In this document: positions 48,017 to 58,084 of the stretch, piece by piece
Layout of the letters: each line of letters starts with the position of its first letter
Position numbering within the stretch: position 1 is the first letter of the stretch
Origin: SAR86 cluster bacterium AG-313-D11
Lineage (GTDB): Bacteria > Pseudomonadota > Gammaproteobacteria > Magnimaribacterales > D2472
Assembly (NCBI GenBank): GCA_003284215.1
Contig: QBVW01000002.1
Coordinates: 62,001-126,000, forward strand
Direction: 5' to 3'
Length of the DNA stretch: 64,000 bases
Translations under genes and position numbers: made by a program
The notes under the pieces: generated by a model
What the model was told of the DNA's origin: nothing
What the model saw: the letters and a program-made list of their open reading frames with translations, nothing else
Databases searched by the model: none

Positions 48017-50956
48017 ATGAAACTTAAAAATATTAAATACTCTTTAGGCCTCTTAATGATGCCGATATCCTTGATGGTATTTGCGCAGGATAATTCGTCA
48101 CAGTTTAGTGAGGTTGAAGAGGTTGTTGTAGTTGGTTCGCAAATTAAAGGAGCAAGAATTACTGGAGCGCTGCCTGTTTCTGTAATTTCAAGTGAGGATA
48201 TTGAATCTCTTGGGGTCGATTCAGGAGATGAGCTTCTTGATAATATAGCTGAATTAGGTCAAAACACCTTCAATCAAAATGAATTTAGTGGAGGTTATAA
48301 TGCCTCGAGGGGTGATGTAGGAGCTTTTAACCTTAGAGATATTGGAACTGGTAATACCCTTACCCTTCTTAACGGAAGGAGATTAATTACTTCGCCTGGC
48401 TACCAAACAGAGCCTATTTTGGGCGGCACAATGCCAGTCATGACAACTAACTCAAATGCCATACCGGTAAATGGAGCCGATCGTATTGAAATCCTTAGAG
48501 ATGGTGCTTCGGCTATTTATGGTGCAGATGCACTAGCTGGTGTAGTCAATACAGTTTTAAAAACTAATTTTGTTGGCACAAACGTTAGATACAAATTAAG
48601 CAACTATGATAATTTAGGTGCTACTGATCAAAAGCTAAGTGTTCAATGGGGCCAAGATTTTGAAAACACTAATGTATCTCTTTATTTTGATGTTTATTAT
48701 CGAGAAGAGATTAAGGGTAATGAGGATCCTAAGTGGTTGGAGCAAGATGCCAGAGTTTCTCCAGGCCTTGGAAAATTTGAGGGAACGGCTTGGGACGATA
48801 CAAGTTGGAGAAATAATAACGCTGCCTCACCATACGGTATTTGGCATGGAGGCACTGGAAACTATCTGCATACAAGACCAAACGCTGGCAACTGTGCATA
48901 CACGGGTACTGGTGGTGATACTTGTTTGTATCTAAGCTCTTCTACAAATCCTTCTGGCTCTCTAAGAGCCAAGTATAATGAGACTCGTTGGATGCGACCT
49001 GATCTTCAAAGAGAAAACTTATTTGTCTTTATAAATTCTGAACTTGAAAACGGTATTGAGGCTTATAGTGAAATTGGTTACTACCATTCTTTTGCTACTC
49101 AGCAATTATATGGAGGCACTACACTGGGAGCCGGTGGTTGTGCAAAGACTGGCGGTTGCACCCAGCCCTTACTTATTCCTTTATCAAATTACTGGTTAAA
49201 TCAATTAGTCGACGGTGATGGTAATAAGTTAGTGAATAATGGAGATTTACTCTCTAATGGCCTTGGTTTATGGAAGTCCAGACACAGATTTGATGCACCC
49301 AGAGGTTATGATTCAGATAGGGTCACCCTTAGAATCCTGCAAGGATTTAGGGGTTCATTAGGAGACTGGGATTGGGATGGTGCAGTTTTATGGTCAGACG
49401 CTAAATCAAAACAAAAAAATGTTAATAGACAATCAATGACCTTACTTAACCAAGCTTTAGCACTATCTACTCCAGATGCTTATAATCCATTTTGTGGCGG
49501 CGGTTGCAGTGATGAGAGTTCATTTACCGTAGATATTTATAGAGAAAATACTACCGAGCTATTTCTTGCAGATTTTAAGATTTCTAATAACAACATCTAT
49601 GAATTACCTGCGGGTCCAGTAGCAGCGCTTGTTGGATTTGAGACCCGAAAAGAGGAATATACAGATGAGAGAGATCCAAGAATTGATGGAAGAGTTACAT
49701 ATACTGTTCCAACAGGGCCTAAAGCAGGTTTAACATTTCCTTTGATATCGGACATTGTAAATTCAAGTGCAACACCTGGATCAAGCGGATCAAGAACCAC
49801 TAACTCCTTATTTGCAGAACTTCAGATACCTATTCATGAAACAATTGATGCTCAGCTAGCTGTCAGATATGAAGATTCAGACGACTATGGAGATGCAACC
49901 GTTGGAAAGTTTGCTATAGGATGGCAGCCACTTGATCAGGTGAAGCTAAGATATTCTGCATCAGAAACTTTTAGAGCACCGGCAATGATTCTTGTGAATG
50001 AAGGATTTCTTGGAAGAAGCAGCACCCAAAATGATGCCCTTTTGGAATATGCATCTGGTAATAACTATGATACCTATTCCATGCAAAGGGTTACAGATGG
50101 AAATCCAAATTTAAAAGCAGAAATGGGAGACAACGAGTCCATTGGTCTTGTGATCGAACCGATAGACAATTTAATTATTACTTTAGATCAGTGGTCAATT
50201 GAAACAGAAGATACAGTTGGTATTTTTGGTATGGCTAATGCTATTTTGCTTGACACGCTTATCAGAGCTGAAGGTGGAGCAAATGAATGTATTGGTAATC
50301 CTTTGGTAATAAGAAATGCAGTACCTGAGGATACAGTCGATTGGGCTGCAGCAGGGCTTTGTCCAGCAGGACTTGTAGAGAGAGTTAATGATTTTTATAT
50401 TAATGGTGATACCCGAACAATTGAGGGTCTAGATACCAGCGTTATTTATTCGCTCAATACCGACATTGGAAGGTTTTCAGCGAAGTTTGTTCATGTGCAT
50501 TACGACACCAAAAATCAAGAAGCTGGTGGAGATGCTAAGAGGCTTAGCTTAGCTGGTCAGCCTGGCGGTGTTTTAGATGGTGTGGCATCTGTTAGAGGTG
50601 TTGACAATTTGCTTGGGCTCAATGGCTCAATAGAGGATAAATATACATTAAAACTTTCATGGAGAAATGGGCCATACCAAGTGCTAGTTTCAGGAACTCA
50701 ATGGGGTGAATTCTTTGAATCTGCCCATGTTGAGACGATAGATGGCAATAGAGAAATGTGGGTTGTTGACTCTATGACTATGATAAATCTAACATTAGGA
50801 TATACGTTTGAGAATGATCTCAGGGTGAGATTCCAAATCAAAAATATTGAAGATGAAAGAGCGCCTTTAGCTGACGAGACATTCAGCATGTATTGGGGAG
50901 ACCTTCACACTGATTTTGGAAGAAACTTCAATGTAGAATTTTACAAAAAATTCTAA
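48017..50956 (+). CDS. Large TonB-dependent outer-membrane receptor
   Basis: A 979-aa receptor with a signal peptide ending VFA|QDN, a TonB box EEVVVVGSQIKGARI near 33-47, a plug domain with GAFNLRDIGTGNTLTLLNGRRL and IEILRDGASAIYGADALAGVVN, and a barrel ending FGRNFNVEFYKKF. The barrel has Cys-rich loops (GGCAKTGGC, CGGGC) that may form disulfides on the cell surface. This size and these loops resemble receptors for larger substrates such as peptides or glycans. It is divergent from LysR and is followed by a strong terminator and then by an operon of a hydrolase-like protein, transporter and GGT. Confidence 0.95.
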   Translation: MKLKNIKYSLGLLMMPISLMVFAQDNSSQFSEVEEVVVVGSQIKGARITGALPVSVISSEDIESLGVDSGDELLDNIAELGQNTFNQNEFSGGYNASRGDVGAFNLRDIGTGNTLTLLNGRRLITSPGYQTEPILGGTMPVMTTNSNAIPVNGADRIEILRDGASAIYGADALAGVVNTVLKTNFVGTNVRYKLSNYDNLGATDQKLSVQWGQDFENTNVSLYFDVYYREEIKGNEDPKWLEQDARVSPGLGKFEGTAWDDTSWRNNNAASPYGIWHGGTGNYLHTRPNAGNCAYTGTGGDTCLYLSSSTNPSGSLRAKYNETRWMRPDLQRENLFVFINSELENGIEAYSEIGYYHSFATQQLYGGTTLGAGGCAKTGGCTQPLLIPLSNYWLNQLVDGDGNKLVNNGDLLSNGLGLWKSRHRFDAPRGYDSDRVTLRILQGFRGSLGDWDWDGAVLWSDAKSKQKNVNRQSMTLLNQALALSTPDAYNPFCGGGCSDESSFTVDIYRENTTELFLADFKISNNNIYELPAGPVAALVGFETRKEEYTDERDPRIDGRVTYTVPTGPKAGLTFPLISDIVNSSATPGSSGSRTTNSLFAELQIPIHETIDAQLAVRYEDSDDYGDATVGKFAIGWQPLDQVKLRYSASETFRAPAMILVNEGFLGRSSTQNDALLEYASGNNYDTYSMQRVTDGNPNLKAEMGDNESIGLVIEPIDNLIITLDQWSIETEDTVGIFGMANAILLDTLIRAEGGANECIGNPLVIRNAVPEDTVDWAAAGLCPAGLVERVNDFYINGDTRTIEGLDTSVIYSLNTDIGRFSAKFVHVHYDTKNQEAGGDAKRLSLAGQPGGVLDGVASVRGVDNLLGLNGSIEDKYTLKLSWRNGPYQVLVSGTQWGEFFESAHVETIDGNREMWVVDSMTMINLTLGYTFENDLRVRFQIKNIEDERAPLADETFSMYWGDLHTDFGRNFNVEFYKKF

Positions 50957-50982
50957 TAGTATTAATCAATATCAACTTTAAT

Positions 50983-51007
50983 AAGGGGGCGTAAGCTCCC
51001 TTTTTTT
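50983..51007 (+). terminator. Intrinsic terminator after the large TonB receptor
   Basis: The stem GGGGGC / GCTCCC (one G-T pair) around GTAA is followed by seven T. The next gene starts 4 nt after the T-run, so the same sequence is both terminator and leader of the downstream gene. Confidence 0.85.
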
Positions 51008-51011
51008 AAAT

Positions 51012-51872
51012 ATGAAAAAGTTATTTGCTCTATTATTATCTTGTTTCATCGCTTACGAAGTTCAAAGTAAAGAGATTTTTTATTTTTCAAATGATAATTT
51101 TAATAATATACCTGTTTATTTTGTTGCTCCTGAAAAAATTGACAGAAATTCAAGACTGGTCATTGTTATGCATGGAAGAAAAAGAAATGCTGAAGAGTAC
51201 AGAGATCAATGGGTTCAAAAGGCTAACGAGCTCAACCTAGTCATAGTAGTTCCAGAGTTTGCTGAAACAAAATTTCCTGGTGTTTTTCAATATAATTATG
51301 GAAATATTTTTCTTCAAAGCGGAGAGGAACTGCCTAAGAATCAGACCCTATTCTCATTAGTCGAGCCTCTCGCAAATTTTTCCCTCAAAAAATTTAAAAT
51401 TGAGTCCAATAAATGGGGCATTTATGGTCATGGAGCTGGCGCTCATTTTGTTCATCGATATATTCTTCATCAACCTCACGCAGATCATACGCTTGCAATT
51501 GCAGCAAATTTAGGCTGGTATTTATCCATGACAGATCAGGAGTGGCCATTTGGGTTAGCCAAATCAAATATTAGCGAGGAACAGTTAAAAGTAGCATTCA
51601 GCAGATACTTTCTTTTGATGCTGGGAAGAGCAGACACATCAAGGAAACCTAATTCACCCTATGTGAAAGAGAATTGGGATGCCATTAGCGCGCAGGGAGA
51701 ACACCGACTAGCTAGAGGTAGAAACTTTGTTAAATCTGCAGTTGCTAAATCGAAGGAAGTTAATCAATTTTTTAAATGGGGAATGGTTGAAGTTCCAACA
51801 ACCAAAGGTCACAGTAATACAGAGCAAATGGTTCCTTATGCTGCTGAAATGTTTTATGCGAGATTGAAATAA
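51012..51872 (+). CDS. Alpha/beta-hydrolase-fold protein lacking the nucleophile Ser
   Basis: A 286-aa protein with a signal peptide (KKLFALLLSCFIAYEVQSK). It has the fold of secreted esterases: VIVMHGRKRNAEEY (oxyanion region), then the nucleophile elbow KWGIYGHGAGAHFVHRY. The elbow would be GHSAG in relatives; here it is GHGAG, with Gly141 (GGA) in the place of Ser. An Asp (GRADTSRK) and a His (TKGHSN) remain where the other triad members are expected. It may be a binding protein or pseudoenzyme. Its stop codon overlaps the ATG of the SLC13 gene. Confidence 0.8.
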   Translation: MKKLFALLLSCFIAYEVQSKEIFYFSNDNFNNIPVYFVAPEKIDRNSRLVIVMHGRKRNAEEYRDQWVQKANELNLVIVVPEFAETKFPGVFQYNYGNIFLQSGEELPKNQTLFSLVEPLANFSLKKFKIESNKWGIYGHGAGAHFVHRYILHQPHADHTLAIAANLGWYLSMTDQEWPFGLAKSNISEEQLKVAFSRYFLLMLGRADTSRKPNSPYVKENWDAISAQGEHRLARGRNFVKSAVAKSKEVNQFFKWGMVEVPTTKGHSNTEQMVPYAAEMFYARLK

Positions 51873-53308
51873 TGCAAGCTTATAAAAAAAGGGGTTTTTG
51901 GATAGGTCTTGCAGCTTTCTTTTTTATTCTTTTAACGCCTAATCCAGATTCCCTCTCGCCAATAGGATGGGCAGTAGCCGCAGTTACTTTATTAATGGCG
52001 ATTTGGTGGGCAACTGAGGCAGTACCAGTTGCTGTTACTGCACTATTACCCTTAGCATTGTTCCCAATGCTACAAGTAGCTGATTTTAAAACAGCTGCTC
52101 TGCCATATGCGAATCCAAATATTTATTTATTTATGGGTGGTTTTATTTTAGCTCTAGGTATTGAATCATCTGGATTACATAAACGGCTGGCATTAAAAAT
52201 GTTAATAGCTATTGGAAATAGTGGAGCTAAATTAATTGGGGGCTTCATGCTGGTTTCTGCCTCTATAAGCATGTGGGTGATGAATACATCAACCACATTG
52301 ATGTTGCTGCCAATTGGATTAGCTGTATGCTCGAGTGTTGCTGAAACTATTCCAAATTTTTCAGCAAAAGCAAGAAAGAACTTTGAAACATCACTTTTGC
52401 TTGGTATTGCATATGCTGCTTCAATTGGAGGAATGTCTACATTGGTAGGCACAGCTCCAAATATTATATTTGTAGGCTTTATTCAAGAAACTTATGGCAT
52501 TGAAATTTCTTTTGTAGATTGGATGAAATTAGGAGTACCCTTAGCCATTCTTATGCTAGGTGCATCCTGGTACACAATTACAAAAATAATTTATCCCGTT
52601 CATTTTATAGCTAATATTGAAACAAAATTACAGCTTCAAAATATGCTATCTGATTTAGGTCCTCTAGGCAGAGATGAAAAAAAAGTACTAATCATTTTTT
52701 CTTTAGCAGCTTCCGCTTGGATGTTCAGAACATTACTTGATAATTTTGTTCCTTTATCCGGCCTTACTGATGCAGGAATTGCTATATTTGCAGCATTGAG
52801 TTTTTTCTTTATTCCTTCTGAAAATGCTAAAACAGATTTACTTACTTGGGAGCAAGCTAATAAACTACCATGGGGATTACTGGTCTTATTTGGAGGTGGG
52901 TTGTCTCTAGCTGCATCAATTGGCTCATCAGGTCTTGGTAGTTGGATTGGCCAAGGCTTAACTATTCTAGGAAATGTCCCTCCCATTGTACTGATAATAG
53001 CAGTTGCAACTTTAATTATATTCTTAACAGAGATTACCTCTAATGTTGCAACCACTTCAACATTTTTACCAGTAGTTGGGGCAGTTGCAGTTGCGCTTGG
53101 TATAGCACCTGTAGCCTTAACAATCCCTGTTGTTTTAGCGGCAAGTTGTGCATTTATGCTTCCAGTAGCAACGCCACCTAATGCAATCGTGTTTGGTTCA
53201 GGAAAATTAACCATACCAGATATGATGAGAGCAGGATTTGCATTGAATATTATCGGAGTCTTTTTGGTTACCTTATTTGCCTTCTATTTAGCTCCATTGA
53301 TATTTTAA
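51872..53308 (+). CDS. SLC13/DASS-family anion symporter
   Basis: A 478-aa inner-membrane carrier of the divalent anion:sodium symporter family. About 11-12 membrane segments, an SNT-type motif in the first half (SMWVMNTSTTLMLLPI), and its counterpart TEITSNVATTSTFLPV in the second half, the two substrate/Na+ loops of the family. It should import sulfate, dicarboxylates or similar anions with Na+. It begins in the stop codon of the hydrolase-like gene and precedes a GGT by 5 nt, so it fits a system for taking up products made in the periplasm. Confidence 0.92.
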   Translation: MQAYKKRGFWIGLAAFFFILLTPNPDSLSPIGWAVAAVTLLMAIWWATEAVPVAVTALLPLALFPMLQVADFKTAALPYANPNIYLFMGGFILALGIESSGLHKRLALKMLIAIGNSGAKLIGGFMLVSASISMWVMNTSTTLMLLPIGLAVCSSVAETIPNFSAKARKNFETSLLLGIAYAASIGGMSTLVGTAPNIIFVGFIQETYGIEISFVDWMKLGVPLAILMLGASWYTITKIIYPVHFIANIETKLQLQNMLSDLGPLGRDEKKVLIIFSLAASAWMFRTLLDNFVPLSGLTDAGIAIFAALSFFFIPSENAKTDLLTWEQANKLPWGLLVLFGGGLSLAASIGSSGLGSWIGQGLTILGNVPPIVLIIAVATLIIFLTEITSNVATTSTFLPVVGAVAVALGIAPVALTIPVVLAASCAFMLPVATPPNAIVFGSGKLTIPDMMRAGFALNIIGVFLVTLFAFYLAPLIF

Positions 53309-53313
53309 AAATT

Positions 53314-55017
53314 ATGACTTTTAGAAATACTCTCTTCAGTCTTCTATTTATTTCCTTAAATGTTTGGGGTCAAGTTAGATACATTGATTATCCTTCGCCC
53401 TTTCACCCTACCGTCGGAACTAGTGGAATGGTTGTTTCACAGAATCAAGCCTCTTCAGATATTGGAATAGAAGTTTTAAATATGGGTGGCAATGCCATTG
53501 ATGCGGCAGTGGCAGTTGGGTTTTCTCTTGCGACTACGCTTCCTAGAGCAGGCAATTTAGGTGGTGGAGGTTTCATGCTTATTTATTTAAGCGATGAAAA
53601 GAAAACAATAGCAGTAGATTTTAGAAATGCTGCACCCAAGAAACTTTCAAAAAAAGACTTTCTATTTTTAAAAAATAATTATGATCAAAGACGATATGGC
53701 TACAAAGCCTCTGGCATTCCTGGAACTGTAGCTGGGTTATTACAGACACATGATCGTTATGGAAAATTACCCTTAAAGAGAATATTACAGCCGGTTATAA
53801 AACAAGCTCTTGAAGGAATACAAGTAAGCTATGATCTGAATCAAGCTATTGGTAGTGCTGATCAAATAAATCTCGATCAAGAATCAAAAAATATCTATTA
53901 CCAAAATAGCAATCCATTGAAGGAGCATTCATTAATGAGGCGACCCGACTTAGCTTGGACTTTTCGTGAAATTGCAAGAAATGGCGAGGAAGCTTTTTAT
54001 AGTGGCTCTATTGCTAAGAAGATAGTTGAGGCAATGAAGCAAAATGACGGGTACATTTCTCTCAAAGACCTTAAAGAGTATAAACCTAGATTTGCAGAGC
54101 CAATCCAAACAACTTATAGAAATTACAAAGTTCTTGCCCATCCTCCTCCAGCTGGTGGTGCTGCAGTGTTGCTTGAAGGATTAAATATTTTAGAAAACTT
54201 TAATACTGATGAGGTTGGGCCAAACTCAGCAAAATTTCTTCACCTATTTGCAGAAGCCTTGCAGCGTGGTCACATGGACAGATCAAGATATATGGGAGAT
54301 CCTAAATTTTATGACGTTCCAATTAAAAAAATAATTTCTAAGGAAAGAGCAAGCTCTTTAGCAAAGAAAATTAATACTCAAGAAGCCACGCCACCAGATA
54401 CATTAAATCCTGATTCATTATTTCAAGAAGGGGAAAATACTACTCATTATTCAATTATTGATAAAAATGGAAATGTTGTCTCTAATACTTACACATTAGG
54501 CTACTCATTTGGTTCAGGCGTGACTATTCCTGGGACTGGGATTCTTCTTAACAATCAAATGAACAATTTTGCTTATCAGTATGGAAACTCTGAAGTAATT
54601 GATCGCTCTGCAAGCATAGGTAATCGATTTGAGCCAGGGAAAAGACCTATGAGTACTATGACACCAATTATCCTCTTTGATGAGAATAATGAATTAAAAC
54701 TCGTCACAGGATCTCCTGGAGGCGCTTTAATACCAGCTGCTGTATTAAGAGTTATAACTGGAGTTATAGACTTTAACCTAAATCTTGGTGAAGCTACGAT
54801 GCTTCCAAGACTGCACAAAGATTGGCCCTACAAAAATTTACGTTTGGAAAAAGGATTTAGCAAGGATACCCTTCAAATACTAGAATCATATGGTCATGAG
54901 CTTGAAGAATCGAAGACCATGGGTTCAACACAAAGTATTTTAATATCCTCCAAAGGTAGAGAAGGTTTTGCAGACTTAAGAAGACCCAATGCTGGGGTAG
55001 CAATTCAAATTGATTAA
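53314..55017 (+). CDS. ggt: Gamma-glutamyltransferase (second paralogue)
   Basis: A 567-aa precursor with a signal peptide (LFSLLFISLNVWGQ). The maturation Thr is in ENTTHYSIIDKNGNVVSNTYTLG; GNLGGGGFMLIY near 86 and VTGSPGGALIPAAVL near 465 complete the site. It shares most motifs with the 23050-24741 protein but differs enough to be an old duplicate. It should cleave gamma-glutamyl compounds in the periplasm, and the neighbouring SLC13 carrier could take up products. It overlaps the EthD gene by 8 nt. Confidence 0.92.
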   Translation: MTFRNTLFSLLFISLNVWGQVRYIDYPSPFHPTVGTSGMVVSQNQASSDIGIEVLNMGGNAIDAAVAVGFSLATTLPRAGNLGGGGFMLIYLSDEKKTIAVDFRNAAPKKLSKKDFLFLKNNYDQRRYGYKASGIPGTVAGLLQTHDRYGKLPLKRILQPVIKQALEGIQVSYDLNQAIGSADQINLDQESKNIYYQNSNPLKEHSLMRRPDLAWTFREIARNGEEAFYSGSIAKKIVEAMKQNDGYISLKDLKEYKPRFAEPIQTTYRNYKVLAHPPPAGGAAVLLEGLNILENFNTDEVGPNSAKFLHLFAEALQRGHMDRSRYMGDPKFYDVPIKKIISKERASSLAKKINTQEATPPDTLNPDSLFQEGENTTHYSIIDKNGNVVSNTYTLGYSFGSGVTIPGTGILLNNQMNNFAYQYGNSEVIDRSASIGNRFEPGKRPMSTMTPIILFDENNELKLVTGSPGGALIPAAVLRVITGVIDFNLNLGEATMLPRLHKDWPYKNLRLEKGFSKDTLQILESYGHELEESKTMGSTQSILISSKGREGFADLRRPNAGVAIQID

Positions 55018-55564
55018 GGCGTTAGCATTTATTCATAAAAAGGATGGTCTATCTGATAGTGATTTTAAAGATTACTACGAAAACAAGCATGCTCCCTTAG
55101 CCTCATCGCTACTTTCTTTCGAAGGCTATGAAAGAAATTATATTCACTCAGCTCTTAATCCACTCTTCACATCACTTGGATCAATAAGCATTTTTCAATA
55201 CCAATCTATAGAATCATTGGATGTGGTTGACAAACAAATGTCCTCTGATACTGGAGATACTTTGCGCAATGACGAAGTTCAATTTATGAATGTTTCTAAA
55301 AACTATTTTGTTCTAACTGAATCAAAGCAGTTAACTAAACAAGTATTTAAGAAGAAGATTTTTTATAGCGCCAAGAGTGATGAAGACTTGAATTTATTAG
55401 ATTCATACAAAGGCATAGAGAAAATTTCAGATAATCTCATTATTGAGCCAAACGAAGTTATTGGCGTTGTTGAGTATGGCATTACTAAGAAAGTATCTTT
55501 AGATGCCCTAGAACATTTAACTCAAGAACATCCTCAGGCAATGATCGCATCTTGCGTATTTTAA
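55010..55564 (+). CDS. EthD-domain protein
   Basis: A 184-aa protein with an EthD-like ferredoxin-fold domain at the start (MIKALAFIHKKDGLSDSDFKDYYENKHAPLASSLL), where the HAPL element is the family's hallmark. The second half looks like another, more divergent copy of the fold (VIGVVEYGI). Members occur in degradation clusters, mostly with unknown roles. The start is a TTG within the end of ggt (overlap 8 nt). It converges with gltX by 4 nt. Confidence 0.75.
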   Translation: MIKALAFIHKKDGLSDSDFKDYYENKHAPLASSLLSFEGYERNYIHSALNPLFTSLGSISIFQYQSIESLDVVDKQMSSDTGDTLRNDEVQFMNVSKNYFVLTESKQLTKQVFKKKIFYSAKSDEDLNLLDSYKGIEKISDNLIIEPNEVIGVVEYGITKKVSLDALEHLTQEHPQAMIASCVF

Positions 55565-56958
55565 TTTGAATTGGCTAAGTATTTTAATGCTGAATCAATT
55601 CTATTATTTACCTCAACTGAATCAAACAATGAGAGAGTTAATCCCAAGGAAGGTGATTGAGTGGATCCTGTCATTGCGATTCTTATGGGTTGGTTTAGTT
55701 TAGGGGTCGGTAAACTTAATTTAGTTTGGGCTTCCTTAAGCACATTATCAATAGACTCCTCATTCCAAATTTCTAAGCCGTTTAATTTTCTTTGCACAAA
55801 CTCCAAAACAGCCTCTGATCCAATTAAAAATTTATTTGCAGCTTTTTCATCATATGCCTGCACTTCAGAAAAATAAGGTATTAAATCTCTAGCAACTCCA
55901 AGAAGGGTTGGCTTAGAGCTTCTTAAAGCTGCAATGATTTCACGACTATTTTTCTTTTGAGTAACGTCGATACCAACGCTATCAAGAAATGGAGCTAGCC
56001 TTTCATTGAAGGCATCAAAAGATAAAGCTGCTAAATGATGATTGTTAATCCAGTCAAGTTTTGCAGAATCAAAAACAGCACCAGCTTTTTGGACTTCTTG
56101 AATTCTAAAATCTTCAATTAAATCATCTAAATAAAAAATTTCTTTATCGCCCTTAGACCAGCCTAATCTTGCAAGCATATTGATCATAGATGACTCAAGG
56201 TATCCTTGATCAAAATAGTCTTGCAAACTTGTTACAGCATTTCTTTTAGATAGTCTTTTTTTATCTTGACCTAAAACCATTGGCAAATGCGCATACTCAA
56301 GAGATGGATAGCCTAGCGCTTGTTGAATATGAATTTGTCGGGGAGTATTACTTAAATGATCTTCTCCTCGAATCACTGTTGAAACCCCTTGACTGAAATC
56401 ATCAACAACATTGCATAAATGATATGTTGGAGATCCATCGCTTCTTAAAAGAATTAAATCATCTAATTCAGAATTTTGAAAAATCACCTCGCCTCTTACT
56501 AAATCATGAAAAGCTAGCTCCCCATCTTTAGGTGTTTTGAGCCTTAATACTGTATTGTCAGAACGTTTGAGACCAAGATTTCTACTTCTTCCATCATACA
56601 TAGGTTTTTTACCGGCTGATTCCTGCTCTTTACGCATTTCATCTAGAGCTTCCTTGGAACAATCACACCAATATGCATTACCAGTTTCTATTATTTTTTC
56701 TGCAGCCAACTTATATAGATTAAATCTTTCAGATTGCCGAACAGGCGACTCGTCAGGATCAATGCCGATATCAGATAATCCTTTGAGGATATTGCTTTCA
56801 AACTCTTTGGTTGATCTTTCAGCGTCTGTGTCCTCAACTCTAATTAAAAACTTGCCTTTATTTTGTTTTGCATATACAAAATTAAACAAAGCAGTTCTAA
56901 CTCCTCCTATATGAAGGGCTCCAGTCGGACTAGGTGCAAATCTCGTAACTTTAGTCAT
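55561..56958 (-). CDS. gltX: Glutamyl-tRNA synthetase
   Basis: A 465-aa class I synthetase. HIGH signature in FAPSPTGALHIGGVRTALF at the N-terminus, the zinc-like C-x-C...C region (YWCDCSKE), VIRGEDHLSNTPRQIHIQQALG and the KLSKR-type KKRLSKRNAVTS motif. The anticodon-binding domain forms the last third. It charges tRNA-Glu with glutamate. The order rnhA-dnaQ-gltX on one strand, with ATGA overlaps at both joints, suggests a single transcript. Confidence 0.97.
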   Translation of the reverse strand: MTKVTRFAPSPTGALHIGGVRTALFNFVYAKQNKGKFLIRVEDTDAERSTKEFESNILKGLSDIGIDPDESPVRQSERFNLYKLAAEKIIETGNAYWCDCSKEALDEMRKEQESAGKKPMYDGRSRNLGLKRSDNTVLRLKTPKDGELAFHDLVRGEVIFQNSELDDLILLRSDGSPTYHLCNVVDDFSQGVSTVIRGEDHLSNTPRQIHIQQALGYPSLEYAHLPMVLGQDKKRLSKRNAVTSLQDYFDQGYLESSMINMLARLGWSKGDKEIFYLDDLIEDFRIQEVQKAGAVFDSAKLDWINNHHLAALSFDAFNERLAPFLDSVGIDVTQKKNSREIIAALRSSKPTLLGVARDLIPYFSEVQAYDEKAANKFLIGSEAVLEFVQRKLNGLEIWNEESIDNVLKEAQTKLSLPTPKLNQPIRIAMTGSTQSPSLGLTLSLFDSVEVNNRIDSALKYLANSN

Positions 56959-57653
56959 GATGAATCTCTTTTAGCATTAATTGATGCAATCCTTTGATCA
57001 TTGGATAGCATATCCTCTTTAGAAACCACAATTTGTGGAATGGGATATTTTTTCAAATCAATGCTGGAATCACTGATCTCACTTTCAGAATTTGAATTAA
57101 TGTCTGATGACATAAATTCAAATTTGCTTTGCCCACCAGTTAAATGAATATAAACATCAGCAAGTATATTTGCATCTAGTAAAGCCCCATGGAAGCTTCT
57201 GTCATAACCTCCAATCTCAAATCTATTTGCAAGAGCGTCTAGGGAATTTCGTTGACCAGGAAATTTATTTCTTGCCATCAACAAAGTATCTTCAACATCA
57301 CATATTTCCTCAAGAGCTGGATATTTTGAAGAAGCCCTCTTCAACTCAGCATTAAGAAAACCTAAATCAAAAGCAGCATTATGAATCACTAAGATGCTAC
57401 CTTCTACGAACTCCAAAAAACTCTCTGCAATCTCTGCAAACTCTGGTTCATTCGTTAACCGCTCCAATGAAAGGCCATGAACTTTCTCCGCCTCTTCATC
57501 AATAGCTCTTTGGGGGTTTAGATATGAATGAAAATGCAAATCTGTTCTTCTTCTATCTGCGAGAGCAACGGCACCAACTTCAACAATTCGGTGACCTTGC
57601 TCAACTTCTAGTCCAGTAGTTTCAGTATCAAGAACGATAAGTTTTTTTATCAT
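56955..57653 (-). CDS. dnaQ: DNA polymerase III epsilon subunit (3'-5' exonuclease)
   Basis: A 232-aa DnaQ. Exonuclease motifs: Exo[10 protein letters not shown] (D9, E11), Exo[16 protein letters not shown], Exo[19 protein letters not shown]. The C-terminus ([19 protein letters not shown]) is the tail that in E. coli binds the alpha subunit, though it is divergent. It proofreads the replicative polymerase. It overlaps rnhA and gltX by 4 nt each. Confidence 0.95.
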   Translation of the reverse strand: MIKKLIVLDTETTGLEVEQGHRIVEVGAVALADRRRTDLHFHSYLNPQRAIDEEAEKVHGLSLERLTNEPEFAEIAESFLEFVEGSILVIHNAAFDLGFLNAELKRASSKYPALEEICDVEDTLLMARNKFPGQRNSLDALANRFEIGGYDRSFHGALLDANILADVYIHLTGGQSKFEFMSSDINSNSESEISDSSIDLKKYPIPQIVVSKEDMLSNDQRIASINAKRDSS

Positions 57654-58084
57654 AAGATAGAATCAATTCCTTTATTTGCCAATAGATCTGCGGTTTCGTT
57701 TCCTGCATCCCCAGAATGACCTTTTACCCAGTGCCATTGTACTTGATGCTGAGAAATTAAATGATCTAATTTTTGCCATAATTCTTTATTTTTAACATCT
57801 TTTTTTGCAGCGGTTCTCCAATTATTTTTTTTCCAGTTTTGAATCCATTGAGTAATTCCGTCCATTACATATTTTGAATCTGTAAAAAGCTTCACACTGC
57901 AAGGCTCAGTTAAAACAGTTAAGCCTTCAATTGCAGCAGCAAGCTCCATTTGATTATTGGTCGTATCTATCTGTCCTCCAAAGATCTCTTTTTCGACGCC
58001 ATCAAACTTTATAAGAGCTCCCCAGCCTCCTGGACCTGGATTACCCCTGCAGGCGCCATCTGTATAAATAATTACTTGTTTCAT
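57650..58084 (-). CDS. rnhA: Ribonuclease HI
   Basis: A 144-aa RNase HI. Catalytic residues are visible: D9 ([17 protein letters not shown]), E in [10 protein letters not shown] in LFTDSKYV and D in NETADLLA. It degrades RNA in RNA-DNA hybrids. It leads the rnhA-dnaQ-gltX operon and is divergent from mltD. The rnhA-dnaQ pair is a common arrangement in proteobacteria. Confidence 0.97.
   Translation of the reverse strand: MKQVIIYTDGACRGNPGPGGWGALIKFDGVEKEIFGGQIDTTNNQMELAAAIEGLTVLTEPCSVKLFTDSKYVMDGITQWIQNWKKNNWRTAAKKDVKNKELWQKLDHLISQHQVQWHWVKGHSGDAGNETADLLANKGIDSIL

Noticed and set aside
52636-53214. 192-aa antisense ORF across the SLC13 gene
   Set aside because: It mirrors the transporter frame and has no fold-like motifs; the transporter is a clear homologue on the other strand.
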